The notes beneath the pieces were generated by a model. It saw only the letters and a list, made by a program, of their open reading frames with translations. It did no database searches and was not told the origin of the DNA. From Dastarcus helophoroides (taxonomy: Eukaryota; Arthropoda; Insecta; Coleoptera; Bothrideridae), in assembly GCA_028583605.1 (NCBI GenBank), contig CM053333.1, forward strand, positions 30,855,302-30,919,301: a stretch of DNA of 64,000 nt. The letters run 5' to 3'. Every line of letters starts with the position of its first letter. The stretch's first letter is position 1. Positions 13,126-24,100 of this stretch are shown here, one piece after another. A program made the translations under genes and the position numbers.

Positions 13126-14711
13126 AATATTAAAAGTCGAAATTTCGGGGGACAACAAAACAAATCAAAATTTCTAGAAAAAGTCTAAAAAGTCCAAATT
13201 TTCAGTTTGAAGTCGAAATTTTTAAAATAAAAGCAAATGTAATCTGAAGTTTTGCGGGAAAAGTAGTTATTAAAAAAAACTAAAACTTTCGACTTTTTCT
13301 AGGAATTTTGAAGTTGACTTACGGACTGAAATTCGCAATCTCGAAATGAAGGGTCTAAATTAATAGAATAACTTCGAAATTTTAGGAAAATAAATAAAAA
13401 CTGTATGTGTAAACTCGAAATATTGATAAGTCAAAATGTAATTAAAAAGATTAAACATTGTTAAAATTGCGAATGTATTTTCAAAGTTATTACTCCAAAT
13501 TTTCATTTTTTTTTCTCTGAAAATTCGTAACCTTTTTAATATTTTGCCGTAAAACTTTGACTTTAAGCACAAAATCTAGATGCGCTCTGAAAATTTGGTA
13601 GATAGATAATTTTTACTTTTTCCCTTTCCAAAATATTGCTCAATTTTGAATTTTCTTTAATTATTTTTAAAGTTTGAAAAATTTATATATTTTTTTTTTG
13701 TTTTTTGATCATTTACGTTTTTTAAAATATTAATTTTTAAATATGTTCAGTTAAAAAAATTCCACTTTGGGAAAAAAATACCAAAATTTGAATTTTCTCT
13801 TTTTCAAGAGTCAAAGTGAATTTTTCATTATGAAAGTATTGTCAAAATTTAAAAAAAATGTTTTTATTATGAATTTTTTGTTACAAATACCTGAATATGG
13901 CAAAACTTTCGGAATTCTTGCTATTTAATTTTTTAGTTTCATTAATTGGGTATAACATTTGTTACGTTTAAAAAGCTCTAAAATTTTGAAGATATTTTAG
14001 ATTCATGTTTTCCTGTAGATCTATCACGTCATAATTAATTTTTAATTAACAATTTTTTATTTTTGAAAAATTAAGTTTTGAATGTTGGTTTTTTCAAAAT
14101 ATAAATAAAATATTCATTTTAACTGTAGGCATTTTAAATTTTGATTGTTTTTTCAAAATAATTTAAAAAAGATTAAAATATTGTCATTTTAAAATTCTTA
14201 TTAAGAATTTCTTACAGTTTTGATTATGAGAAAATATTTCAATACAAAATTTCAGTAGACCTTGCGATTAGTGATTAGTAATTGAAATTATTGAGCTTGA
14301 TATAGTTAATGTAGTTTCTTATATATTATATAGAATATTAAATTAAACATAAAACTGTAGTAATCGTGTGGTTGAGAATAATACAAATTGTAAATATTCA
14401 ACCAATTTAATAAATTTCTTTTTTGGCTTATTGGCTGCAGAAAAAACTAAATGTCATGGCATTTATTGCTATTTAAAGGAAAATAGATATTTCCTGAGTA
14501 ATATTATAGACTATCCTTTACAGTTCATATTGTAACACAGTTTTAGTAAGAGAAAGAGATAAATCATTCCTAATATCATTGTGTTGTTATAACTAAGTGT
14601 GGAAACAATCGGATTTAAGTACAGAATAGGAACACTTCACAAACCGTTCTCACAAATTCAGCTCAAAAAGATTTACTTGTAATAACTGAACAAAATACGA
14701 ATGGATAGTAT

Positions 14712-14717
14712 TTTATT
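14712..14717 (-). terminator. polyadenylation signal of hpo
   Basis: AATAAA on the minus strand about 55 nt downstream of the hpo stop codon. Position and exact hexamer fit; processing was not tested. Confidence 0.6.
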
Positions 14718-14771
14718 AATAGATAATAAATACTTTTTGAGCACCATATTGACATTGCAGTGAAGTCTAAA

Positions 14772-15182
14772 TTAGAAGTTTTGTTGTCGTTTACGTTTTG
14801 TATCCATTGCATCCAAGATAGGTTGTCTTTTGATTAGATAACGTCTTCGTAATTCGTCTATCTCTCTCTCCATGTCTAAGTCTAATGTAACCATCTTTTG
14901 CTGCAGCTCTTCATAACTCAAGTATTTTAACTGTAATGCTATATTTTGCAGATTCTGTATTACATGTACATGTAACGCCATACTTACATATTCAAAGTCG
15001 CCGTCCGAAAAATTGGCGTGAAACTGCGGTTTCGTTTGAGGTTGTTGAGCAGGAGGAGGTGGAGCTGGTTGCGTTGGTAATGGCGGATTGAGTTGTAAAT
15101 GAAAGTGACTTTGAAACCTTTGCTGCTCATCTGCAGTCATCTCAGGAGCGTCCAGAGTGGTTGGGGTGGAAACACCATTACC
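14772..15182 (-). CDS. hpo: hpo exons: Pro/Gln-rich region and SARAH domain
   Basis: Two exons, 15182-14988 and 14930-14772, separated by a 57-bp intron. The first has a Pro/Gln-rich tract (PAPPPPAQQ) and opens the SARAH domain (DGDFEY); the second resumes [11 protein letters not shown] and ends [19 protein letters not shown]. Together they give [13 protein letters not shown], aligning gap-free with MST2. SARAH is the coiled-coil helix that mediates dimerisation and binding to Salvador and RASSF. Confidence 0.93.
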   Translation of the reverse strand, partial: GNGVSTPTTLDAPEMTADEQQRFQSHFHLQLNPPLPTQPAPPPPAQQPQTKPQFHANFSDGDFEYVSMALHVHVIQNLQNIALQLKYLSYEELQQKMVTLDLDMEREIDELRRRYLIKRQPILDAMDTKRKRQQNF

Positions 15183-18100
15183 CTATAAATTTTTATTATA
15201 TAGTTAAAGTAATTCATTGTAATTGGATAGTCACCTTAACATCAGTCTCTTCTTTTTTATCAAATTGAGCTAAAAATAAAGGCCTATAGTTCATACCACC
15301 TTGTGCTGAGCCTGTATCATGCCCTGAAATTATTTATTTTTACTTATTTGATTTTGCATTTAAAAGATAAAAAAGCAATCTATCATTTTACAGAGTGTCT
15401 CAGTTATGTCATTAATTTAAAAAAATTAAGGAAAAAATGAGTATGACATGAAAACCCGATAAACATTTTTTCTAAACGTTTATATGTACCTGGAAAAAAT
15501 ATTTTCAAATCATAATTTAATCCTCTTCAGGTCATCACTAATTTCAAGCGACTTCGCCACCGCTAGATAATGCGATAGCCACAGTGGCGTGCATACAATG
15601 AAGGCAAAAAATCATTGCCTACCTTAGCAAAATCAGAAAAAAATATAATTAAGGGGGGAGTCTGCAACAATGGCCATATAGGAACACTGGCTACTTGTTC
15701 GCTATTTTCAAATTAAACAAGATCTAGTGCTGCCATTTGACATAAAGGTATCCAAACAAACGTATAAATGTCAACGAAATTATATGTAAATGTGTCCTGT
15801 TATTCACTTAGAAATAAATCTAACCTAAAATTTGGTGCGTGCAGTAAATTTCAACTAGCGGACATCTTTATTATTAGTGACAAAATAAAAAATATCAGAG
15901 TGAATTACGATTGGTGACTTATACCTACAGCATGTAACTATTTATTGATATACAAATTATTCTAATGCAGGAAGTATTTATTTTGGTTGACTCCTTTTTT
16001 TAAAGCATGTGATTGTTGGCTCAGTGGTGAGGTTAAATGTAGGTACAGCGGCCACCACTTAACTAAATAAATAAGGAATGGCCACCGTACCTCTTTTAGA
16101 GGAAGCATTCAGAATAATTTCAAATAATTGTATATATTTTTTTATTTTAGATTGCCTAGGAAAATGCCACGCAGAAAGAGAACAAAAGTTGAAATTGGTA
16201 AAACTCCATCAGAAACGATGCGTAGTGCAATTTTTGATGTGGTAAATGGAGGATTATCAGCTAAAGCCGCGGTTATTAGGCATAGCATTCCCCGTACTAC
16301 ACTAAGGCGTTATTTACAAAAATGCAACGAGAAGAAAGATGAAATTAACTGGAATTCACCATCTTTGGAAGGAGCACCAAGAATGTCTTCTAATTACAGT
16401 GTTAACCAAGTATTTTCTTCTGAAGAAGAAGACCTTCTCAGCGAATACTTCCAAACCATGACTAAGCTTCATCATGGTATGAATCCAAAATGTGCCCGAA
16501 AATTGACATATGATTTGGCGGTTGCAAATGGGAAAAAATACCTACCTCATGGAAAGATAATTGTACTGCTGGCAGATTATGGTTCAACGGTTTTATGAAA
16601 AGAAGACAAGAGTTGTCCATAGGGTCAGCAGAAGCAACGTCTTTGGGAAGAGCTATGGGGTTCTATAAGCCAGTCGTGCAACAGTTTTTTAATAATCTTT
16701 ATCAAATTGATGAGAAGTACAATTTGGGACCTGAACAAGTTTATAACGTCGACGAAACTGCCCTGACTACTGTGCAAGGAGTAGGAAAAGTTCTTGCAAG
16801 GAAAAGTCAAAAACAGGTTGGCCACATAACGTCAAGTGAGCTAGGTACTTAAGTAACTATGTGCGGTTGTATCAATGCAATTGAAAACAATACACCACCA
16901 TTCCTGATATCCCCGAGAAAAATTTTTAGACATTATAAGCTGAAAAATGCGACACCTGGAACTGTTGGAACAGCATCAATGTCAGGATGGATGACTGCTG
17001 ACATTTTTGGGCAATGGCTAAATCATTTTATCAAACACTCTAAACCAACACTCGAATCGCCAGTATTATTGATAATGGACAACCATGAAACTCATGTTTC
17101 ACTGGCAATTATAAAATTAGCAAAAGAGCATAACATAATACTACTAACGTTACCGCCGCATACTAGCCATAAGCTGCAGCCCTTGGATAAATCAGTTTAC
17201 TTTCCCCTGAAAAAATTTTACAATCTGCGAGACGTGGTTGTTGAATAATCCGGAAAAAAGAATTAATATTTATGATATAGCAGAAATTTTGGGACAATCA
17301 TATCCACTAGCATGCACGCCTCGAAACTGTATATCAGGTTTTCAGTCCACTGGGATATACCCGTTTAATAATCATATTTTCAATGACGAGGATTTTCTGG
17401 CAGCCACTGTTGTTAGCTATCTAAGATATTTAGTGTAAGAAATGGTTAGATCGCCACTTGACCACCGGAAGCATATGGACTGACCAACGACCCTATTAGA
17501 ACAATAGAACACATGTGGGGTAAAACTTGGTGTTTTGAAGTAGTCTGTAGGGTTTGTACAAAAGAATTGCATCCCAGATCTCGGCGATGTCAGTTCACTT
17601 AATAAACGTCGTTAAGTTTACATAAAACGCGTTTCATTTATCGGAGCTATCAAGACCTGATAGTGATCCCGAACATTTGGTCCTTCGAGCCGGATCTACC
17701 TTCGAACATAGGGTTGGATCAGAATCAGAACAGAACTTAATTAATTAGTGTTCGTGAAACGGTTACTCTGTGAGCGCAACTCCGAACGAGGGTTCTAGCA
17801 CAGCAGCAACAATTGATCGATTTATATCAACAAACAAGTAAGTGATTCTCCTCCTTTATGCTTGGAATTCCTTTTGTTAATTGGTTACGTTGAACAAATT
17901 AGCAGATTTGGTAGATTTGAGTTTGCATGCTTTTGGGAGAGGCAGGAAGTTTTTGATTGTTCGTATCGGAAGTTTTAATCTTTCAAAATGAGTTTATCGC
18001 AATTAAAAGTAGAACGTGGAAGGGTTAAAGGAAAGTTAACTAGGTTCGAAACATTTTTAGACAGTTTCCGAGATTCCGCGAATGATTTGTCGGATTTAAA

Positions 18101-21100
18101 GGAACGCTTTACACTAATAGTGGAAACGTTGAAGCAATTTGATATCATACAGGACCAGATAGAGAATTGTCAAACAGGCACAGATGAACATGATACAGAA
18201 CAGTGGCATCGAGATCGTGTCGAGTTTGAAAATTCTTACTATCGCCTAACGGGTCGCGCGCGCGATATTCTAGCCAGGCTTACCCCTATCGTACCCGCGA
18301 GTCAAAATCAAGAAAATGCTGCCGCGAATGGCAATGGAGTGACAAATAATGTAATCATTCAGCCTAGCGAAATTGATTTCAATTTACCTAAAATAACAAT
18401 ACCTAGATTCTCTGGTGACTATTCAAAGTGGATATCCTTTGCTGATTTGTTAAAAACTTTAATTCATAACAATAATAAGTTGAGCGCTGCACAAAAACTG
18501 CATTATTTAAAATCATATTTAGACGGCGAAGCTAAACAAACTGTCGATAATTTGACCATATGCGAGGCAAATTATCAAATAGCTTGGGATTTGTTAGAAG
18601 GTCGATACAAAAATGACAGGCTTATTGTCCAGGAATACATTGGGGCAATATTAAACATTTCACCGGTTACAAAAAACAGAAATAGTCTGAGAACGTTGCT
18701 AAATACTTTAAACCTAAACTTGGAGGCGTTAAAGGCATTTAACATAGGCGTATATTCGTGGGACGCGATTATTGTACAGATAATTTCATCAAAATTTGAC
18801 TATGTAACGTTGAGGGAATGGGAAGGCACACTGAACTCCTCGATTCCAACTCGCAGATAAAATTATTTTTAGATAAAAGGTGTCGGTTTTTGGAATCACT
18901 AGACACGGCAAATAAAACAAACAATAAAGTGAATCAACCGGTAGCATCATTCAAACCAAAATTTAACATAAGGACACAAACAGGCAATTCTCATGTTGCA
19001 ACAAATAAACCATTTCATTGTTATCATTGTAAAGAGCAACATTCAATTTTTCAATGTGCCGAATTTTTAGCGTTGTCGGTAGGTGACCGAATTAGGCGAG
19101 TGGATCATTTGCGCTTATGCAAAAATTGTTTAAGGGCAAACCACGCAATTGCAAATTGCAAGAGCGGCAAGTGCCGTAAATGTAATCAAAACCATCATTC
19201 ATCAAGATCGGACTATTGCCGGCATAATGACGAAATATTGTTGTCGTCGGCTGTGGTCCATATTCGTGCACAAGACGGAAAATTGATTAATTGTCGAGCT
19301 CTCTTAGATATGGGCTCACAATTACACTTTGCGACAGAAGCTTTGTGCAAAAAACTTAAAGTGAAAGTGTCACGATCAAACCAAATTGTATGTGGCATTA
19401 GACTAACGAATCAGAATATATCCCAATCAGTGGATATCAAGATAACTTCTCGAGTAAATCAGCAGTCCTACTCAATTAATTGTTTAGTCGTTCCTCAGAT
19501 AACGGGTAACGTCCCTAATTATTCTATTAAAAGGTCTAATTTCAAGATACCAAACAACTTGATTTTAGCAGATCCGCAATTCTATGAAGCTAGTTCAATT
19601 GATTTGTTAATAGGTGCAGAATTATATTGGGATCTCATATGTAATAGAAGTTTTCGCTTAGACCATTCTCAACCATATTTCCAACAGACACAATTGGGTT
19701 GGATTGTGGGTGGCGCTATGAAAAGTGAAAGTAACGGGAAACATTCGCTTTGTCATTTAACCTTGAAGCCAGCAGAAATGGCCCTTGTGAATGTAGTTCA
19801 GAAATTCTGGGAACTAGAAGGAATTAGGACCGACACAATTCTCACAGAAGAGGAACGAACATGTGAAACCCACTTCCGAAAAACTACCGAGCGACAGAAA
19901 AATGGTCGTCGTAAAACTACCATTTATCGATAACATTGATTTAGGTGCGTCGAGAGAATGCGCCTTAAAGCGATTTGTTACTTTAGAAACAAAACTAAAG
20001 AAAAATCCGAAGCTTAAGAATCAGTATTCGGATTTCATGACAGATTATTTAAACTTAGGTCATATGGAAAGGGTTCCATTAAATGAAATTGATAATGCTC
20101 GAGCTCATTATCTCCCTCACCACACAATTTTGAAGGAATCGAGTGTAACAACAAAATTAAGAGTGGTGTTTGAGGCATCCGCGAAAACGAGCAATGGTCG
20201 CAGCTTAAATGATAATTTACTCTGCGGTGCTGTTGTTCAAGATGATCTCTTCACTATTTTAATGGGATTTCGGTGCTACCAGTACGTGTTGACCGCCGAT
20301 ATAGGCAAAATGTATCGGCAGATTGCGATAAATGCGTGCCATACCGATTATCAAAGAATATTTTGGCGTTTCAATGCTGATGAACCGATAAAAACATTCA
20401 GATTGACCACTTTGACATATGGCACTAAACCAGTCAGCTTTTTAGCCAGTCGTTGTTTAAAGGAACTTGCCAAATCTCATGTTCCACAAATGGGAAATCT
20501 ACCCAAATTAAGAACCGGAGTTGATTACGCAGGCCCGATTTTGATTAAAGATACAAGAGGGCGAGGTAAGGCCAAGTCTAAGGCTTTTATTGCCATATTC
20601 GTTTGTTTTGCCACTAAGGCCGTGCATATTGAACTTGTGGGGGATCTTACGACGGAATCTTTTATAAATTGCCTGAAGCGATTTATAGCGCGTCGCGGAT
20701 ATGTCTCCGATATCTATTGTAACAACGCGACCAATTTTGTGGGAGCAAATAATGAAATTAATAAATTATTTAAATTTTCTGAATCCAAGAACAAAATAAT
20801 CGATGAATTGTCGCCGAAACAAATTAATTTTCATTTTAATCCTCCACAATCTGCTCATTTTGGAGGTCTTTGGGAAAGAGGGGTCCGTTCAATCAAATAT
20901 CATTTAAAACGAACAATCGGAGATGCTTCTGTCACTTTCGAGGAGATATATACTCTATTGACCCAAATCGAAGCAATTTTGAATTCGCGACCATTAACCC
21001 CTTTATCCTCCGATCCCAACGATTTCTCAGTCCTTACACCAGCTCATTTCCTTATTGGAGAATCGCTAATGGCTCCAGTGGAACCCGATCTAGAATGTGT

Positions 21101-24100
21101 AAAATTGAACCGACTTTCCCGATGGCAAAGAATGGAACAGCTACGTCAACATTTTTGGAAAAGATTGACCCGCGAATATCTTCAGCAACTACAACCTCAA
21201 ACTAAGTGGCAACAACCGGTTGATCAATCGCCAGTTCGGTTGGACGCCATGGTAGTTTTAATTGATGAAAATCTACCACCAATTCGATGATCGCTTGGAA
21301 GAATAGTGGAAACTCACCCAGGCAGAGACGACATTATCCGCGTCATCACGGTGCGAACAAAGTGCGGATTAATGAAAAGAGCAGTCTCCAAGGTGTGTGT
21401 GTTACCTGGAGTGAGCTCATCGAAGTGAAGGTAAAAATGAGTTCTCATAAAAAATGATAGTGCAAGGACACGTTTGCTCAAAAATTGACATATGTGTAAC
21501 GTATGATTATTACATTTTCGTTTGCGAAAACACGAACAGAAATTTGTTGAACTGAATGTTTGTGTTTATACATGTTTGTTTAGGTTAACTGATTTATTTC
21601 TGTATACTATGTATTGTTGTTTGTTTTCTTTATTATATGTCTCTATAGTTCGTAAGAATTGTAATATTTCATGGTTGCTAATTTCTCAACTATCTTAATG
21701 TCTTTTGTAGGTTTGTTTTATATTTTCTATGTAGTTGTGTTGGAAGCCTCCTGGTAAACTAACTTTTTTTGTTAAATCTGTCTTTTGAATGTATATTTAT
21801 ACAATACTCATAAATATAATTCTGAGTTTTTTTGAAATAAAATTTACTTTTTTTTAAATAAATTGTTTTGATCAGTGTCTAGCTGTTTTTGTGTATACTT
21901 ATTGTTTAAAAGAATGTCGTACACTACAACATATCATGGGGACCATTGTACCATGCTGTAGTGGCCATTGTACCATCGTTGTCGGTACAGTGGCCATTTT
22001 ACAGACCTTTTTAAATGTTACCAAAATTTATATGTAAGTAATTTTTTCCGACATTTGTTTATATAATCCTTACGACAACTGATGCAATTTCCATATAAAA
22101 TGATCAACATTGGTTATAATAATTGATAATCTTAGATATAAAAAAAAAAACCAAAAAGATGGCCACTCTTCCAGACTCCACTACTCCTAAATAAAATGAA
22201 TTTTTCAGCAGACACAGTATTTCGCTTTATTAATACTTTATTTCCCTTTTCGATTAGTAAAAAAGGGTACAAACTTTTCAAATTAATTCAAGGTTATTGC
22301 AAAGTTATAACGAATATGGTAATATTCCAGTGACCAGTCACACTCCATCACAATATTCCCCTGTAGGTGGCCCATAAGCCAAAGGCATAGGCAGATAACA
22401 ACAATACCATAGGTCTCATCTGCACCTTTTATTTGCTAATGTGTATATTGCAGCGACATGTTACAGTGGACGTACATTACATTAGAATTTTCCATTTTGG
22501 TAAATCCCCTAGATATTAACTTATAATGCAATTTGTTAGTCTTGTTGTAAACGTCTACGTTCCATGTATGGTTTGTAGTGTTTATTTAGTACAAACCGAA
22601 TTCATCCGTTTTATTTGATAACAAGCTTTATTCAAGACATTTAAGGAATACATAGTGTTGAACTGTTCTGTTACTGTTAGTTTATTGGACTGTTGTTGAC
22701 GAAAATGCAGTAAAAATACGATCAAGGTGAAAACTGCTTACAGTAGCTAAAAAACTTTCATTGATGTTCATAAACACGAAATTACTGCGACATGACGTCT
22801 TATTCCTCTACTTAAACTTGTGTTTGGATAATGTATGACTATTACAAATAGATTATCATTTTCATGAGAAAAAAATACATGGACTGAAAATTTTAATAAT
22901 TCATAGTTTAGTTCCACTTTCAAACGTGCGAATAAGATTCTTGCAACGACTTTCTGCTCTGTAAGTACACGATAATTTTTGCTACATTACATTTACTCCA
23001 ATGTTTACTTTTATCTGTATCGGAATCATCAGATTGCCTACCCTGCCTCAAATGGCACTGCACCCCACTGGATAGCCACAACTCAGAATGGAAAATCGAA
23101 ACAAACAAGTTATATCTGAAATTGAAAACATGCAAATCATTAAAAGACAATCTCGGCTCCGAACCCACGAAAAAGCCGTTTTTTTCTGATGAAAATAGGT
23201 AAATAGCGATAGCGAATGTGAAAGTATGGTAAAATGGCTAATACAGTAGACTCCCGCTAAAGTTGCTCTCACCGCACTGTATCGGTCGTTAAAGTTGCTA
23301 CTCCTCGTTATCCCTACCATTGTCGAAAAATATATATTCCTCCTTGCGCGGTTAAGTGGGTTATTCAAAGGTTGCGCTAAAACTCGCAAGTCCAATTCGT
23401 TGTTCGAAAATTAGAGTGGGGGAATACCCGCGCAACTTTAACGATCGTATCCAGACAACTTTAACGAGCGGATAACTTTAACGGGCGGAAATTTAGCGGG
23501 AGTCGACTGTACTCGAGAGATATTTTCCGAAGACCGTTATTTGAGAAATGAAATGTTTTGGTTGTTAGGAAATTTCCTCATTGGTACAGAAATTTGAGGT
23601 ATGTACCATATTGATGAAAAAAAAGTTCTATTGGTACATTTTTAATAAACTGCCAATAAATGTTCAATATGTTCAGAAACTAAATAATCCAACAGTTTAA
23701 GCACTGAACATTAATTTTGTGGATGCGTCCTTATTTCATTTTCCAGATAGCCCATTTTAATTTTTGTCAGGCCGGTTAATTATTTACGTAACTTTGTACA
23801 TTACTTATCTTTTAGGATCCCACTTTTGTTTTTCGTCAGACCAGTTTGATTAAAGAATTAAAGAATTTGAAAGAGATGCAATTATTTTCATGGTGGTTTT
23901 AAGTGTATGAAAATATAAAGAATTATATCGTGTAAAAAAGCAAAAGAAATGTTCTTGTTGTTTTAACTGCTTATTGATTTTAATCAATGACATTATATTT
24001 GAAACACCTGTATAAAAATACATTGAACTAAAACGGAAATATATTGCATTATTGCATGCAAAAGCTATAATAATTCAATTTGGCTTACTTTTCATAGTTT

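Larger units (their letters stand above)
17411..21430 (+). mobile_element. BEL/Pao LTR retrotransposon, internally deleted, no 3' LTR seen
   Basis: Contains gag, protease, partial RT and integrase on the plus strand inside the pogo element. A putative 5' LTR is followed by the primer-region sequence TTTGGTCCTTCGAGCCGGAT, typical of BEL elements. After the integrase a purine-rich GAAGTGAAGG at 21424-21433 could be the polypurine tract, but no copy of the 5' LTR follows by 22200, so the 3' LTR appears lost. Confidence 0.85.
15650..22191 (+). mobile_element. pogo/Tigger-like DNA transposon, interrupted by BEL/Pao
   Basis: The two ends carry imperfect inverted repeats: GGAGTCTG followed by TGGCCAT near 15657-15676 on the plus strand and near 22158-22178 on the minus strand. 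Subterminal blocks rich in GGCCAC/GTGGCC recur near 16055-16090 and 21950-22000. A pogo-type transposase relic lies between them. Exact ends are uncertain by a few bases (a TA duplication is likely but ambiguous). Confidence 0.65.
15324..24088 (-). other. hpo: 8.8-kb hpo intron with nested transposons
   Basis: The intron between the GTMVINSD exon and the [10 protein letters not shown] exon. It holds a pogo-type transposon (about 15650-22191) with an internal BEL/Pao retroelement (17411 to about 21430) and a 266-bp TA-flanked MITE (23244-23509). The stretches 22192-23243 and 23510-24088 show no recognisable gene or element. Confidence 0.85.

Noticed and set aside
15580..15640. CAGTGGCGTGCATACAATGA, a possible hAT left end
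   Set aside because: No matching inverted end or 8-bp duplication was found nearby.
16008..16060. TGGCTCAGTGGTGAGG, like a tRNA A box
   Set aside because: No B box at the right distance and no cloverleaf; it lies in the subterminal region of the pogo element.
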